Source of the DNA: Paludibacteraceae bacterium
GTDB taxonomy: Bacteria > Bacteroidota > Bacteroidia > Bacteroidales > Paludibacteraceae
Direction: 5' to 3'
Assembly (NCBI GenBank): GCA_904502115.1
Contig: CAJGDW010000087.1
Span: 1-6,394 of the forward strand
DNA: 6,394 bases
A model generated the notes under the pieces. That model made no database searches, was not told where the DNA came from, and saw only the letters and a program-made list of their open reading frames with translations. Positions within the stretch are counted from its first letter, which is position 1. Each line of letters begins with the position of its first letter. The position numbers were made by a program, and so were the translations under genes. Positions 1-6,394 of this stretch are shown here, in pieces.

Positions 1-1973
1 ACCATTTCCAAGTACCAAGCCGAGAATTCGTCCCAGAACAATTTGTAAACCGCCATCAACGCTTCCGACAAACGGTATTTGGTAAACAAATCGTCAATTT
101 CAGCAACCGTTTCAGCCAATTTCGATTCAAACCATGCTACTGCCAAACGAGCCGATTCGGGTTGCTCAATGGTAGCATCTACTTGCCATCCTTTTACAAG
201 ACGGAAAGCATTCCAAATTTTATTGTTGAAGTTACGACCTTGTTCGCAAAGCGATTCGTCGAACAAAATATCATTACCGGCAGGAGCCGACAACATCATA
301 CCCATACGCACACCGTCAGCACCAAATTTTTCAATCAAATCCAAAGGATCGGGCGAGTTACCCAACGATTTACTCATTTTTCTGCCCAATTTATCGCGCA
401 CGATACCGGTAAAGTATACATTTTTAAATGGCATTTTACCTTCGTACTCGTAACCCGCCATAATCATACGAGCTACCCAGAAGAAGATAATATCCGGACC
501 TGTTACCAAATCGACTGTTGGGTAATAGTAGCTAATTTCTTCATTACTAGGATTGTTAATACCATCGAACAACGAAATAGGCCACAACCAAGACGAGAAC
601 CAAGTATCCAAGCAATCGCTATCCTGACGCAAATCGGCCAATGTAAGTGCTGCATTTCCCGTTTTTTCGATGGCTTTTTCCAATGCCAACTCGGGTGTTT
701 CGGCCACTACAAAGCCACCTTGTGGCAAGAAGTAAGCAGGAATACGATGTCCCCACCAAAGCTGACGGCTAATGCACCAGTCTTTGATGTTTTCCATCCA
801 GTGACGATAGGTATTTTTGTATTTCGCAGGATAGAATTTAATATCGTCTTTCATCACAGGTTCCAAGGCAATTTGTGCCAAGTGTTCCATTTTCAAGAAC
901 CATTGCATTGACAATTTAGGTTCGATGGCCACTTTGGTACGTTCCGAGAAACCTACCTTATTAGTATATGCTTCTACTTTTTCTAACAAATCGGCAGCCA
1001 ACAAATCTTTTTCAATTTGTTCGCGCACCGCAAAACGATCCATACCCACATACAAACCAGCCGCTTCGCTAATGGTACCGTTATCGTTAAAGATATCGAT
1101 GGTTTCCAAACCGTATTTTTCGCCCAACATGTAGTCGTTTACGTCGTGAGCAGGAGTCACTTTCAAACAACCTGTACCAAATTCAATATCTACATAATCG
1201 TCTTCGATAACTGGAATTACACGGTTTACCAAAGGAACAATTACTTTCTTGCCACGCAAATGTTGGTTTTTAGGGTCATTAGGATTGATACACATAGCGG
1301 TATCGCCCATAATGGTTTCGGGACGAGTGGTAGCCACAACAGCATAACCATCTTCGCCTTCGATGCGATAACGCAAGTAGTACAATTTGCCGTGTTGTTC
1401 TTGATAGATTACTTCTTCGTCCGACAAGGCGGTAAGCGCTTGTGGGTCCCAGTTTACCATACGAACACCACGGTAGATTAAACCTTTATTATATAGGTCG
1501 CAAAAAACTTTGATAACGCTTTCGCTGCGCAAATCGTCCATGGTAAAGGCTGTTCTGTCCCAATCGCACGATGCCCCCAGTTTACGCAACTGTTTTAGAA
1601 TGATGCCGCCGTGTTCGTCGGTCCATGCCCATGCATGTTTCAAGAATTCTTCGCGCGATAGGCTATTTTTGGCAATGCCTTGTTCTGCCAAACGACCCAC
1701 CACTTTTGCCTCGGTAGCAATAGAAGCGTGGTCGGTACCAGGTACCCAGCAAGCATTTTTACCCATCATACGGGCGCGACGTACCAAAATATCTTGAATG
1801 GTATTGTTCAACATGTGACCCATGTGCAATACACCTGTCACATTAGGGGGTGGAATAACAACGGTGTAAGGTTCACGCGCATCGGGTTTAGATGCGAACA
1901 ATTTGTTATCTAACCAGTACTGATACCATTTTGACTCGATGTCGGCAGGATTATAGTTTTTTGCCAATTCCAT
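1..1973 (-). CDS. valS: Valyl-tRNA synthetase, N-terminal 657 residues (3' end outside window)
   Basis: Class I aminoacyl-tRNA synthetase that charges tRNA-Val with valine in the cytoplasm and edits mischarged threonine. I translated the minus strand from the ATG at 1973-1971. It stays open to the window edge, giving 657 codons beginning MELAKNYNPADIESKWYQYW. Visible motifs are the HIGH-type signature HMGH at residues 50-53 after PPPNVTG, WVPGTDHASIAT at about 76-87, TTRPE at 215-219 in the CP1 editing domain, DTWFSSWLWP from residue 456, and KMSKS at 532-536. The start of the anticodon-binding region follows (GRNFNNKIWNAFRLV from about 579). Family members are about 870-880 residues, so roughly 215 C-terminal residues, including the usual coiled coil, lie beyond position 1. 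No frameshift or missing key residue was seen. The start is chosen because the N-terminus matches the family and a promoter box lies 30 bases upstream. The gene is transcribed divergently from gdhA. Confidence 0.97.
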   Translation of the reverse strand, partial: MELAKNYNPADIESKWYQYWLDNKLFASKPDAREPYTVVIPPPNVTGVLHMGHMLNNTIQDILVRRARMMGKNACWVPGTDHASIATEAKVVGRLAEQGIAKNSLSREEFLKHAWAWTDEHGGIILKQLRKLGASCDWDRTAFTMDDLRSESVIKVFCDLYNKGLIYRGVRMVNWDPQALTALSDEEVIYQEQHGKLYYLRYRIEGEDGYAVVATTRPETIMGDTAMCINPNDPKNQHLRGKKVIVPLVNRVIPVIEDDYVDIEFGTGCLKVTPAHDVNDYMLGEKYGLETIDIFNDNGTISEAAGLYVGMDRFAVREQIEKDLLAADLLEKVEAYTNKVGFSERTKVAIEPKLSMQWFLKMEHLAQIALEPVMKDDIKFYPAKYKNTYRHWMENIKDWCISRQLWWGHRIPAYFLPQGGFVVAETPELALEKAIEKTGNAALTLADLRQDSDCLDTWFSSWLWPISLFDGINNPSNEEISYYYPTVDLVTGPDIIFFWVARMIMAGYEYEGKMPFKNVYFTGIVRDKLGRKMSKSLGNSPDPLDLIEKFGADGVRMGMMLSAPAGNDILFDESLCEQGRNFNNKIWNAFRLVKGWQVDATIEQPESARLAVAWFESKLAETVAEIDDLFTKYRLSEALMAVYKLFWDEFSAWYLEM

Positions 1974-2002
1974 AACGTTTATTTAAATTCGTTTTAAGAG
2001 CG

Positions 2003-2010
2003 CAAAGATA
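2003..2010 (-). promoter_or_regulatory. Probable valS promoter, -7 box
   Basis: Read on the minus strand this is TATCTTTG, a full match to the Bacteroidota -7 consensus TAnnTTTG. It would place the transcription start near 1996-1999 and give an untranslated leader of about 25 bases. About 19 bases upstream of the box the -33 position is weak (TCTT rather than TTTG). The leader is A/T-rich and has no Shine-Dalgarno sequence, as is normal in this phylum. Confidence 0.6.
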
Positions 2011-2054
2011 TAAAATATAATTGAGATTTAAGAGTTGAATAAAAAGAAAGTTTA

Positions 2055-2072
2055 TTGTCGCTTGTCGCTTGT
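2055..2072. repeat. 7-bp tandem repeat, TTGTCGC, about 2.6 copies
   Basis: TTGTCGC occurs at 2055-2061 and 2062-2068, followed by TTGT at 2069-2072. The tract is flanked by AGTTTA (2049-2054) and TAAACT (2072-2077), which could close a weak 6-bp stem around it. Confidence 0.75.
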
Positions 2073-2091
2073 AAACTCGCTGAACGAATTG

Positions 2092-2123
2092 TTTAATCGT
2101 TTAATCGTTTAATTGTTTAATCG
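2092..2123. repeat. 8-bp tandem repeat, TTTAATCG, four copies
   Basis: Units lie at 2092-2099, 2100-2107, 2108-2115 (TTTAATTG, one change) and 2116-2123. Read on the minus strand, in the direction of valS, the units are CGATTAAA or CAATTAAA. The array is about 80 bases upstream of the predicted valS promoter and about 185 bases upstream of the gdhA promoter, so it is probably outside both transcripts. Confidence 0.9.
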
Positions 2124-2160
2124 TTATGCGATTTCATATTTCAACAAAATACTAGCAACA

Positions 2161-2181
2161 ATTGACTATTGAGTATTGACA
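2161..2181. repeat. 7-bp tandem repeat, ATTGAST-like, three copies
   Basis: Three adjacent units read ATTGACT (2161-2167), ATTGAGT (2168-2174) and ATTGACA (2175-2181). They differ only at the last two positions. No function is suggested by the sequence. Confidence 0.65.
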
Positions 2182-2196
2182 ACCGCAAAGCGATAC

Positions 2197-2215
2197 CAAC
2201 AAATCAACAAATCAA
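2197..2215. repeat. 8-bp tandem repeat, CAACAAAT, just over two copies
   Basis: Perfect units lie at 2197-2204 and 2205-2212, followed by a third partial unit (CAA, 2213-2215). It has the same 8-bp period as the other arrays, but the unit matches their shared consensus at only about six of eight positions. Confidence 0.6.
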
Positions 2216-2230
2216 GACATCAATATCTTT

Positions 2231-2266
2231 CATTTTGTAGTAAAAATGTCACATTTTGTAACACTT
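2231..2266. promoter_or_regulatory. Candidate regulator-binding site upstream of gdhA
   Basis: Several symmetries overlap here. The 9-mer CATTTTGTA is repeated at 2231-2239 and 2252-2260, 21 bp apart. AAAATGT-C-ACATTTT at 2243-2257 is a perfect 7-bp inverted repeat around one base. TGTCACATTT (2247-2256) is followed directly by TGTAACACTT (2257-2266), a 10-bp direct repeat with 8 of 10 matches. Spacings of 10 and 21 bp keep copies on one face of the helix. The block ends 43 bp before the gdhA -33 element, a position suited to an activator. No regulator can be named from sequence alone. Confidence 0.35.
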
Positions 2267-2309
2267 TAAAGAAAATCACGTGTTTTTTTTCAAGTTTTTA
2301 CTTCTCTCT

Positions 2310-2339
2310 TTTGTGTTTCAATGATAAATATTATCTTTG
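2310..2339 (+). promoter_or_regulatory. Probable gdhA promoter (-33 TTTG and -7 TATCTTTG)
   Basis: TTTG at 2310-2313 and TATCTTTG at 2332-2339, separated by 18 bases, match the Bacteroidota housekeeping promoter pattern (TTTG, about 19 bases, TAnnTTTG) closely. The transcription start should fall near 2344-2347, leaving a leader of about 75-80 bases before the gdhA ATG. A strong match suits a highly expressed central-metabolism gene. Confidence 0.75.
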
Positions 2340-2354
2340 CAAGTTGTTAAAAAA

Positions 2355-2379
2355 CCATCATCGATGGCCAATAGCCATC
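2355..2379 (+). promoter_or_regulatory. Two competing small hairpins at the start of the gdhA leader
   Basis: CCATC at 2355-2359 can pair with GATGG at 2363-2367 around a 3-base loop. The same GATGGC (2363-2368) can instead pair with GCCATC (2374-2379) around the loop CAATA. The two pairings exclude each other because they share the middle arm. This lies about 10 bases after the predicted transcription start. It may be a simple leader switch or chance, and the stems are short. Confidence 0.3.
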
Positions 2380-2380
2380 A

Positions 2381-2412
2381 TTACTAAACGACTAAACAAC
2401 TAAACAACTAAA
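2381..2412 (+). repeat. 8-bp tandem repeat in the gdhA leader, consensus CRACTAAA
   Basis: In-phase units read TTACTAAA (2381-2388), CGACTAAA (2389-2396), CAACTAAA (2397-2404) and CAACTAAA (2405-2412). The array ends 10 bases before the ATG at 2423 and fills the place where a ribosome binding site would be. The leader has no Shine-Dalgarno sequence. The units contain almost no G, so the RNA should be unstructured, which would suit A-rich, S1-assisted initiation in Bacteroidota (inference). Confidence 0.85.
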
Positions 2413-2422
2413 CATAACTATT

Positions 2423-3757
<1,335 letters not shown>

Positions 3758-3782
3758 GAAAAAATTAAATCACTCAATTATC

Positions 3783-3818
3783 CATTGCACCGTTCCATTT
3801 TTATGGGATGGTGCAATG
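3783..3818 (+). terminator. Long stem-loop after gdhA, possible terminator or processing site
   Basis: CATTGCACC (3783-3791) pairs perfectly with GGTGCAATG (3810-3818). Pairing continues inward through GTTCCAT and ATGGGAT with two G-U pairs, making a stem of about 16 bp with a TTTT loop. No run of T follows on the plus strand, so it is not a textbook intrinsic terminator. It could attenuate readthrough into the next gene or protect the 3' end of the gdhA mRNA. I saw no TAnnTTTG promoter between it and the next gene, which leaves partial readthrough plausible. Confidence 0.6.
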
Positions 3819-3822
3819 CCGT

Positions 3823-3838
3823 ATAAACAAATAAACAA
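3823..3838 (+). repeat. 8-bp tandem repeat, ATAAACAA, two copies, before the nfnA-like start
   Basis: ATAAACAA occurs at 3823-3830 and 3831-3838. In the phase used for the other arrays it reads CGTATAAA (3820-3827) then CAAATAAA (3828-3835), ending 5 bases before the ATG at 3841. It again takes the place of a Shine-Dalgarno sequence. Confidence 0.6.
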
Positions 3839-3840
3839 GC

Positions 3841-4665
3841 ATGAATAAAATTGTTAGTAAAGAGCACTTTTCTGAAAACGTAGTAAAATTAGAAATTGAA
3901 GCTCCTCTTATTGCTAAATCGCGTCGTGCAGGTCACTTCGTAATTGTTCGCGTTGGCGAAAAAGGCGAACGCATTCCACTAACCATTGCAGGTTCTGACC
4001 TAGAAAAAGGTACCATTACCTTGGTGGTTCAAAAAATTGGTGTATCATCAACCAAATTGTGCGCCTTGAACGTAGGCGACGAAGTTACTGACGTAGTAGG
4101 TCCATTGGGCAAAGCTACCCACATCGAAAACTTTGGCACTGTAGTATGTGCTTGCGGTGGTGTAGGTACTGCTCCTATGCTTCCTATCGTTGAAGCTTTG
4201 AAAAAAGCAGGCAACAAAGTTATTACCGTTTTGGCAGCTCGTACCAAAGACTTGATTATTTTGGAAGAAGAAATGCGCAAATTCTCTGACGAAGTAATCA
4301 TCATGACCGACGACGGTTCGTACGGTACACAAGGTTTGGTTACCAATGGTGTTGAAGGCGTTATCAACCGCGAAAAAGTGGACATGTGCGTTACCATCGG
4401 TCCTGCCATCATGATGAAATTTGTTTCTTTATTAACTAAAAAATACGAAGTTCCTACCGTTGCCTCTTTGAACACCATCATGGTGGACGGCACTGGCATG
4501 TGCGGAGCTTGCCGCGTATCGGTTGGCGGCGAAACCAAATTTGTTTGCGTTGATGGTCCCGAATTTGACGCTCACCAAGTTGATTTCGACGAAATGATGA
4601 TGCGTATGGGCGCATATCGTGCAGAAGAACAAGCCGCTATGGCTGCATACACCAACCAAAAATAA
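3841..4665 (+). CDS. nfnA: NfnA-like subunit: FAD/NAD-binding, [2Fe-2S] ferredoxin-NADP reductase-type protein
   Basis: Resembles the small subunit of NADH-dependent reduced ferredoxin:NADP+ oxidoreductase (NfnAB), often labelled sulfide/dihydroorotate dehydrogenase-like FAD/NAD-binding protein. In known Nfn this subunit binds FAD and NAD(H) and passes electrons through a [2Fe-2S] cluster. The protein has 274 residues, close to the usual 275-285. It has an N-terminal FAD-binding barrel with RIPLT at 44-48, then an NAD-binding fold with GGVGTAP at 106-112. A C-terminal cluster loop carries D216, C221, C224 and C236 (VDGTGMCGACR and FVCVDGPEFD). That one-Asp, three-Cys pattern fits what I recall of Nfn. 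The next gene starts 8 bases after the stop and encodes the partner, so the two are surely co-transcribed. Alternatives are the SudB subunit of sulfide dehydrogenase or a PyrK-like protein, but the pairing with the next gene favours Nfn. Confidence 0.85.
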   Translation: MNKIVSKEHFSENVVKLEIEAPLIAKSRRAGHFVIVRVGEKGERIPLTIAGSDLEKGTITLVVQKIGVSSTKLCALNVGDEVTDVVGPLGKATHIENFGTVVCACGGVGTAPMLPIVEALKKAGNKVITVLAARTKDLIILEEEMRKFSDEVIIMTDDGSYGTQGLVTNGVEGVINREKVDMCVTIGPAIMMKFVSLLTKKYEVPTVASLNTIMVDGTGMCGACRVSVGGETKFVCVDGPEFDAHQVDFDEMMMRMGAYRAEEQAAMAAYTNQK

Positions 4666-4673
4666 TTAGAACG

Positions 4674-6125
4674 ATGCAAAACTTAATTGATAGAAATGCT
4701 CCTTGGCGCGACGAGTTGCGCAAGGCAATGAAAAATAAAGAACGCACCGATATTGCGCGCGTTGAAATGAACGAGTTGGACGGTGAATACCGCAGCCATA
4801 ACTCGGAAGAAGTAAACCAAGGTCTTACAGAAGAGCAAGCCTTGATGGAAGCAAAACGTTGCTTGGACTGCCCCAACCCTAGCTGTATGAACGGTTGTCC
4901 TGTAAGCATCAACATTCCTTCGTTTATCAAAAACATTGAACGTGGCGAATACCTTAACGCTGCTAAAGTATTGAAAATGACTTCTGCACTTCCTGCTGTT
5001 TGCGGTCGTGTATGTCCTCAAGAAAAACAATGCGAAAGCCAATGTATCCACCTAAAAATGGGTAAAAAACCTGTTGCTATTGGTTACTTGGAACGTTTTG
5101 CTGCCGACTACGAACGCGAAAGCGGTCAAATGTCAACTCCAGAAGTAGCTCCTTCTAATGGCATTAAAATTGGTGTAGTAGGTTCTGGCCCTGCTGGTTT
5201 GTCGTTTGCTGGCGACATGGCTAAATTGGGTTACGAAGTAACTGTATTCGAAGCACTTCACGAAATTGGTGGTGTATTGAAATACGGTATTCCAGAATTC
5301 CGTTTGCCTAACAAAATTGTTGACGTAGAAATCAACAACCTAGAAAAAATGGGCGTTACCTTTGTTAAAGACTGCATCGTAGGTAAAACCATCAGCTTTG
5401 ACGACTTGAAAGCAGAAGGCTTTAAAGGTTTGTTCGTAGCAAGTGGTGCTGGTCTTCCTAACTTCATGAACATCAAAGGTGAAAACCTAATTGGTGTTAT
5501 GTCGTCGAACGAATACCTTACCCGCGTTAACTTAATGAGCGCTGCCAAAGACGAGTTTGACACTCCTGTATTGAAAGGCAAACGCGTAGCCGTAATTGGT
5601 GGTGGTAACACCGCTATGGACTCCGTTCGTACCGCAAAACGTTTGGGTGCTGAATTGGCCATGATTGTTTACCGTCGTAGCGAGGAAGAAATGCCTGCTC
5701 GTGTAGAAGAAGTAAAACACGCTAAAGAAGAAGGCGTTGAATTCAGAACTTTGCACAATCCTATTGAATATTATGGCGATGAAAAAGGTCGCGTAAAACA
5801 AATGTTGCTACAAAAAATGGAATTGGGCGAACCCGACGCATCGGGCCGTCGCAAACCCGTTGCCATCGAAGGTGCAACCGAACTTATTGATGTAGATACC
5901 GTTATTGTAAGTGTAGGTGTATCACCTAACCCACTTATTCCTAACAGCATCGAAGGTTTGGAAGTATCGCGCAAAGGTACCATCGTAGTAAACGACGATT
6001 TGCAAAGTGCTATTCCAATGATTTTTGCTGGTGGTGACATTGTACGTGGTGGCGCTACCGTTATCCTTGCTATGGGTGACGGCCGTAAAGCAGCTGCTTC
6101 AATGCACGCTTACTTAAATAAATAG
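4674..6125 (+). CDS. nfnB: NfnB-like subunit: NADPH-binding iron-sulfur flavoprotein (GltD/GltA family)
   Basis: Large subunit of the probable NfnAB complex. In characterised homologs it holds the bifurcating FAD, two [4Fe-4S] clusters and the NADP(H) site, and couples NADH plus reduced ferredoxin to reduction of two NADP+. It has 483 residues, slightly longer than the usual 450-470. Cysteines in the N-terminal iron-sulfur domain are C63, C66, C71, C75 and C110, C114, C120, C124 (CGRVCPQE). An FAD-binding GSGPAG follows at 170-175, with E193 at the end of the second strand. The NADP-binding GGGNTA lies at 309-314, with R334-R335 placed to hold the 2'-phosphate. A C-terminal FAD motif, AGGDIVRGGATVILAMGDG, starts at 452. 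Such proteins are often annotated as glutamate synthase small chain. There is no GOGAT large subunit in this window and an NfnA-like gene is directly upstream, so NfnB is the better call. It starts 8 bases after nfnA with no Shine-Dalgarno. Confidence 0.87.
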   Translation: MQNLIDRNAPWRDELRKAMKNKERTDIARVEMNELDGEYRSHNSEEVNQGLTEEQALMEAKRCLDCPNPSCMNGCPVSINIPSFIKNIERGEYLNAAKVLKMTSALPAVCGRVCPQEKQCESQCIHLKMGKKPVAIGYLERFAADYERESGQMSTPEVAPSNGIKIGVVGSGPAGLSFAGDMAKLGYEVTVFEALHEIGGVLKYGIPEFRLPNKIVDVEINNLEKMGVTFVKDCIVGKTISFDDLKAEGFKGLFVASGAGLPNFMNIKGENLIGVMSSNEYLTRVNLMSAAKDEFDTPVLKGKRVAVIGGGNTAMDSVRTAKRLGAELAMIVYRRSEEEMPARVEEVKHAKEEGVEFRTLHNPIEYYGDEKGRVKQMLLQKMELGEPDASGRRKPVAIEGATELIDVDTVIVSVGVSPNPLIPNSIEGLEVSRKGTIVVNDDLQSAIPMIFAGGDIVRGGATVILAMGDGRKAAASMHAYLNK

Positions 6126-6134
6126 TTAGTAAAT

Positions 6135-6184
6135 CGGTCACTGAGCTTGTCGACGTGTTGTTGACCGAAGGGAAAAAGTGACCG
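6135..6184. repeat. REP-like intergenic hairpin after nfnB, possible terminator
   Basis: CGGTCACT (6135-6142) pairs perfectly with AGTGACCG (6177-6184). Inside, CTT (6146-6148) pairs with AAG (6168-6170) and GTCGAC (6149-6154) with GTTGAC (6160-6165, one G-U pair). The left arm, with CACTGAGCTTGTCGA, looks like a dispersed intergenic element seen in many bacterial genomes (recalled, not searched). It begins 9 bases after the nfnB stop. It lacks a T-tract, so a termination role is uncertain. Confidence 0.5.
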
Positions 6185-6224
6185 CCAATCTAAACAACAA
6201 AAATAATAACAACAGGTAATCGAT

Positions 6225-6252
6225 AATTGGTGAGTAAATAAACTCACCGATT
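6225..6252 (+). promoter_or_regulatory. Hairpin overlapping the first unit of the ddh repeat array
   Basis: GGTGAGT (6229-6235) pairs with ACTCACC (6242-6248) around the loop AAATAA. The stem extends outward by about four more pairs, one of them G-U, to 6225/6252. The left arm can also pair with the later repeat units, and matches the last one exactly over 8 bases. It may affect transcription end or translation start of ddh; this is inference. Confidence 0.45.
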
Positions 6253-6291
6253 CACCGATTCACCGATTCACCGATTCACCGATTCACCAAT
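6244..6291 (+). repeat. 8-bp tandem repeat before ddh, TCACCGAT, five perfect copies plus one variant
   Basis: Perfect units lie at 6244-6251, 6252-6259, 6260-6267, 6268-6275 and 6276-6283, followed by TCACCAAT at 6284-6291. In the phase of the other arrays the unit is CGATTCAC, ending at 6287, 10 bases before the ATG at 6298. The array is the longest in the window. It sits where the ribosome would bind and could vary in copy number by slippage. Confidence 0.95.
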
Positions 6292-6297
6292 AATTAT

Positions 6298-6394
6298 ATG
6301 ATAAAAGTAGCAATTATAGGTTACGGCAACATTGGCAAATTTGCCTTACAAGCCGTTCAAGCTGCCCCCGATATGGAATTGGCGGGTATTGTTC
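6298..6394 (+). CDS. ddh: Probable meso-diaminopimelate dehydrogenase, first 32 residues (3' end outside window)
   Basis: The frame opens with MIKVAIIGYGNIGKFALQAV and continues QAAPDMELAGIV to the window edge. The Rossmann loop GYGNIG (residues 8-13) and the QAAPDxELAGIV segment match the N-terminus of meso-diaminopimelate D-dehydrogenase as I remember it from Bacteroidota. The enzyme makes meso-DAP from tetrahydrodipicolinate, ammonium and NADPH for lysine and peptidoglycan synthesis. Only about a tenth of the usual 300 or so residues is visible, so another NAD(P)-binding oxidoreductase is possible. The start is the only ATG in this position. It follows an octamer array and has no Shine-Dalgarno. 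No promoter box was recognised in the 172-base gap after nfnB. Confidence 0.75.
   Translation, partial: MIKVAIIGYGNIGKFALQAVQAAPDMELAGIV

Larger units (their letters stand above)
1974..2422. other. Divergent valS-gdhA intergenic region
   Basis: This 449-base spacer has no credible gene. From left to right it holds the valS leader and promoter, then an AT-rich stretch with four short tandem repeats of 7- or 8-bp period. After these come a possible regulator-binding site, the gdhA promoter, two mutually exclusive small hairpins in the gdhA leader, and an octamer array next to the gdhA start. The frame open from 2176 to 2403 runs through the gdhA promoter and repeats and encodes a low-complexity peptide, so I do not call it. 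Confidence 0.8.

Noticed and set aside
79..1913. Plus-strand open frames of 69-249 codons opposite valS
   Set aside because: They lie antisense to a continuous, well-conserved valS frame with all family motifs; their peptides look like nothing known and have no start signals.
2176..2403. Possible small protein of 75 residues upstream of gdhA
   Set aside because: The frame spans the gdhA promoter, the candidate regulator site and two tandem repeats, and the peptide is low-complexity with no start context.
2344..2422. Known riboswitch class in the gdhA leader
   Set aside because: The leader is about 78 bases, half of it an octamer repeat, with only short stems; no conserved aptamer core was recognised.
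4674..6125. Glutamate synthase (GOGAT) small subunit
   Set aside because: The protein belongs to the same family, but no large subunit is nearby and an NfnA-type partner is 8 bases upstream, so an NfnB role fits better.
6244..6291. CRISPR array
   Set aside because: The units are 8 bp with no spacers between them; this is a simple tandem repeat.

Overview
The window looks like a piece of a Bacteroidota chromosome, most likely an anaerobe of the Bacteroidales type. Four things point there. The proteins resemble that phylum. Both start regions in the divergent spacer carry a TAnnTTTG -7 promoter box. No gene has a Shine-Dalgarno sequence, and leaders are A-rich instead. There is also an NfnAB-type flavin electron-bifurcating pair, which is typical of anaerobes. 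These are readings by eye; no search was run.

Layout: (1) Positions 1-1973, minus strand, hold the first 657 codons of valyl-tRNA synthetase (valS), cut by the window edge. (2) Positions 1974-2422 are a divergent spacer between valS and gdhA with a promoter for each gene, several 7- and 8-bp tandem repeats and a possible regulator site. (3) Positions 2423-3757, plus strand, encode a hexameric-type glutamate dehydrogenase, probably NADP-dependent. (4) Positions 3758-3840 hold a near-perfect 16-bp hairpin and a short octamer repeat. (5) Positions 3841-4665 and 4674-6125 encode the two subunits of a NfnAB-like NADH-dependent ferredoxin:NADP oxidoreductase, 8 bases apart. (6) Positions 6126-6297 hold a REP-like hairpin, a second hairpin and a six-unit octamer array. 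(7) Positions 6298-6394 are the start of a probable meso-diaminopimelate dehydrogenase (ddh), cut by the window edge.

The plus-strand genes fit one theme. Glutamate dehydrogenase and diaminopimelate dehydrogenase both fix ammonium by NADPH-dependent reductive amination, and NfnAB can make NADPH from NADH plus reduced ferredoxin. The reading as one reductant-and-nitrogen module is inference.

The most unusual signal is not a gene. Unrelated-looking tandem repeats in the gene-upstream regions all have a period of 8 bp. When read in the direction of the downstream gene, most fit one degenerate octamer, C-R-A-Y-T-M-A-M. Three of these arrays end 5-10 bases before a start codon. I know of no described function for such arrays.
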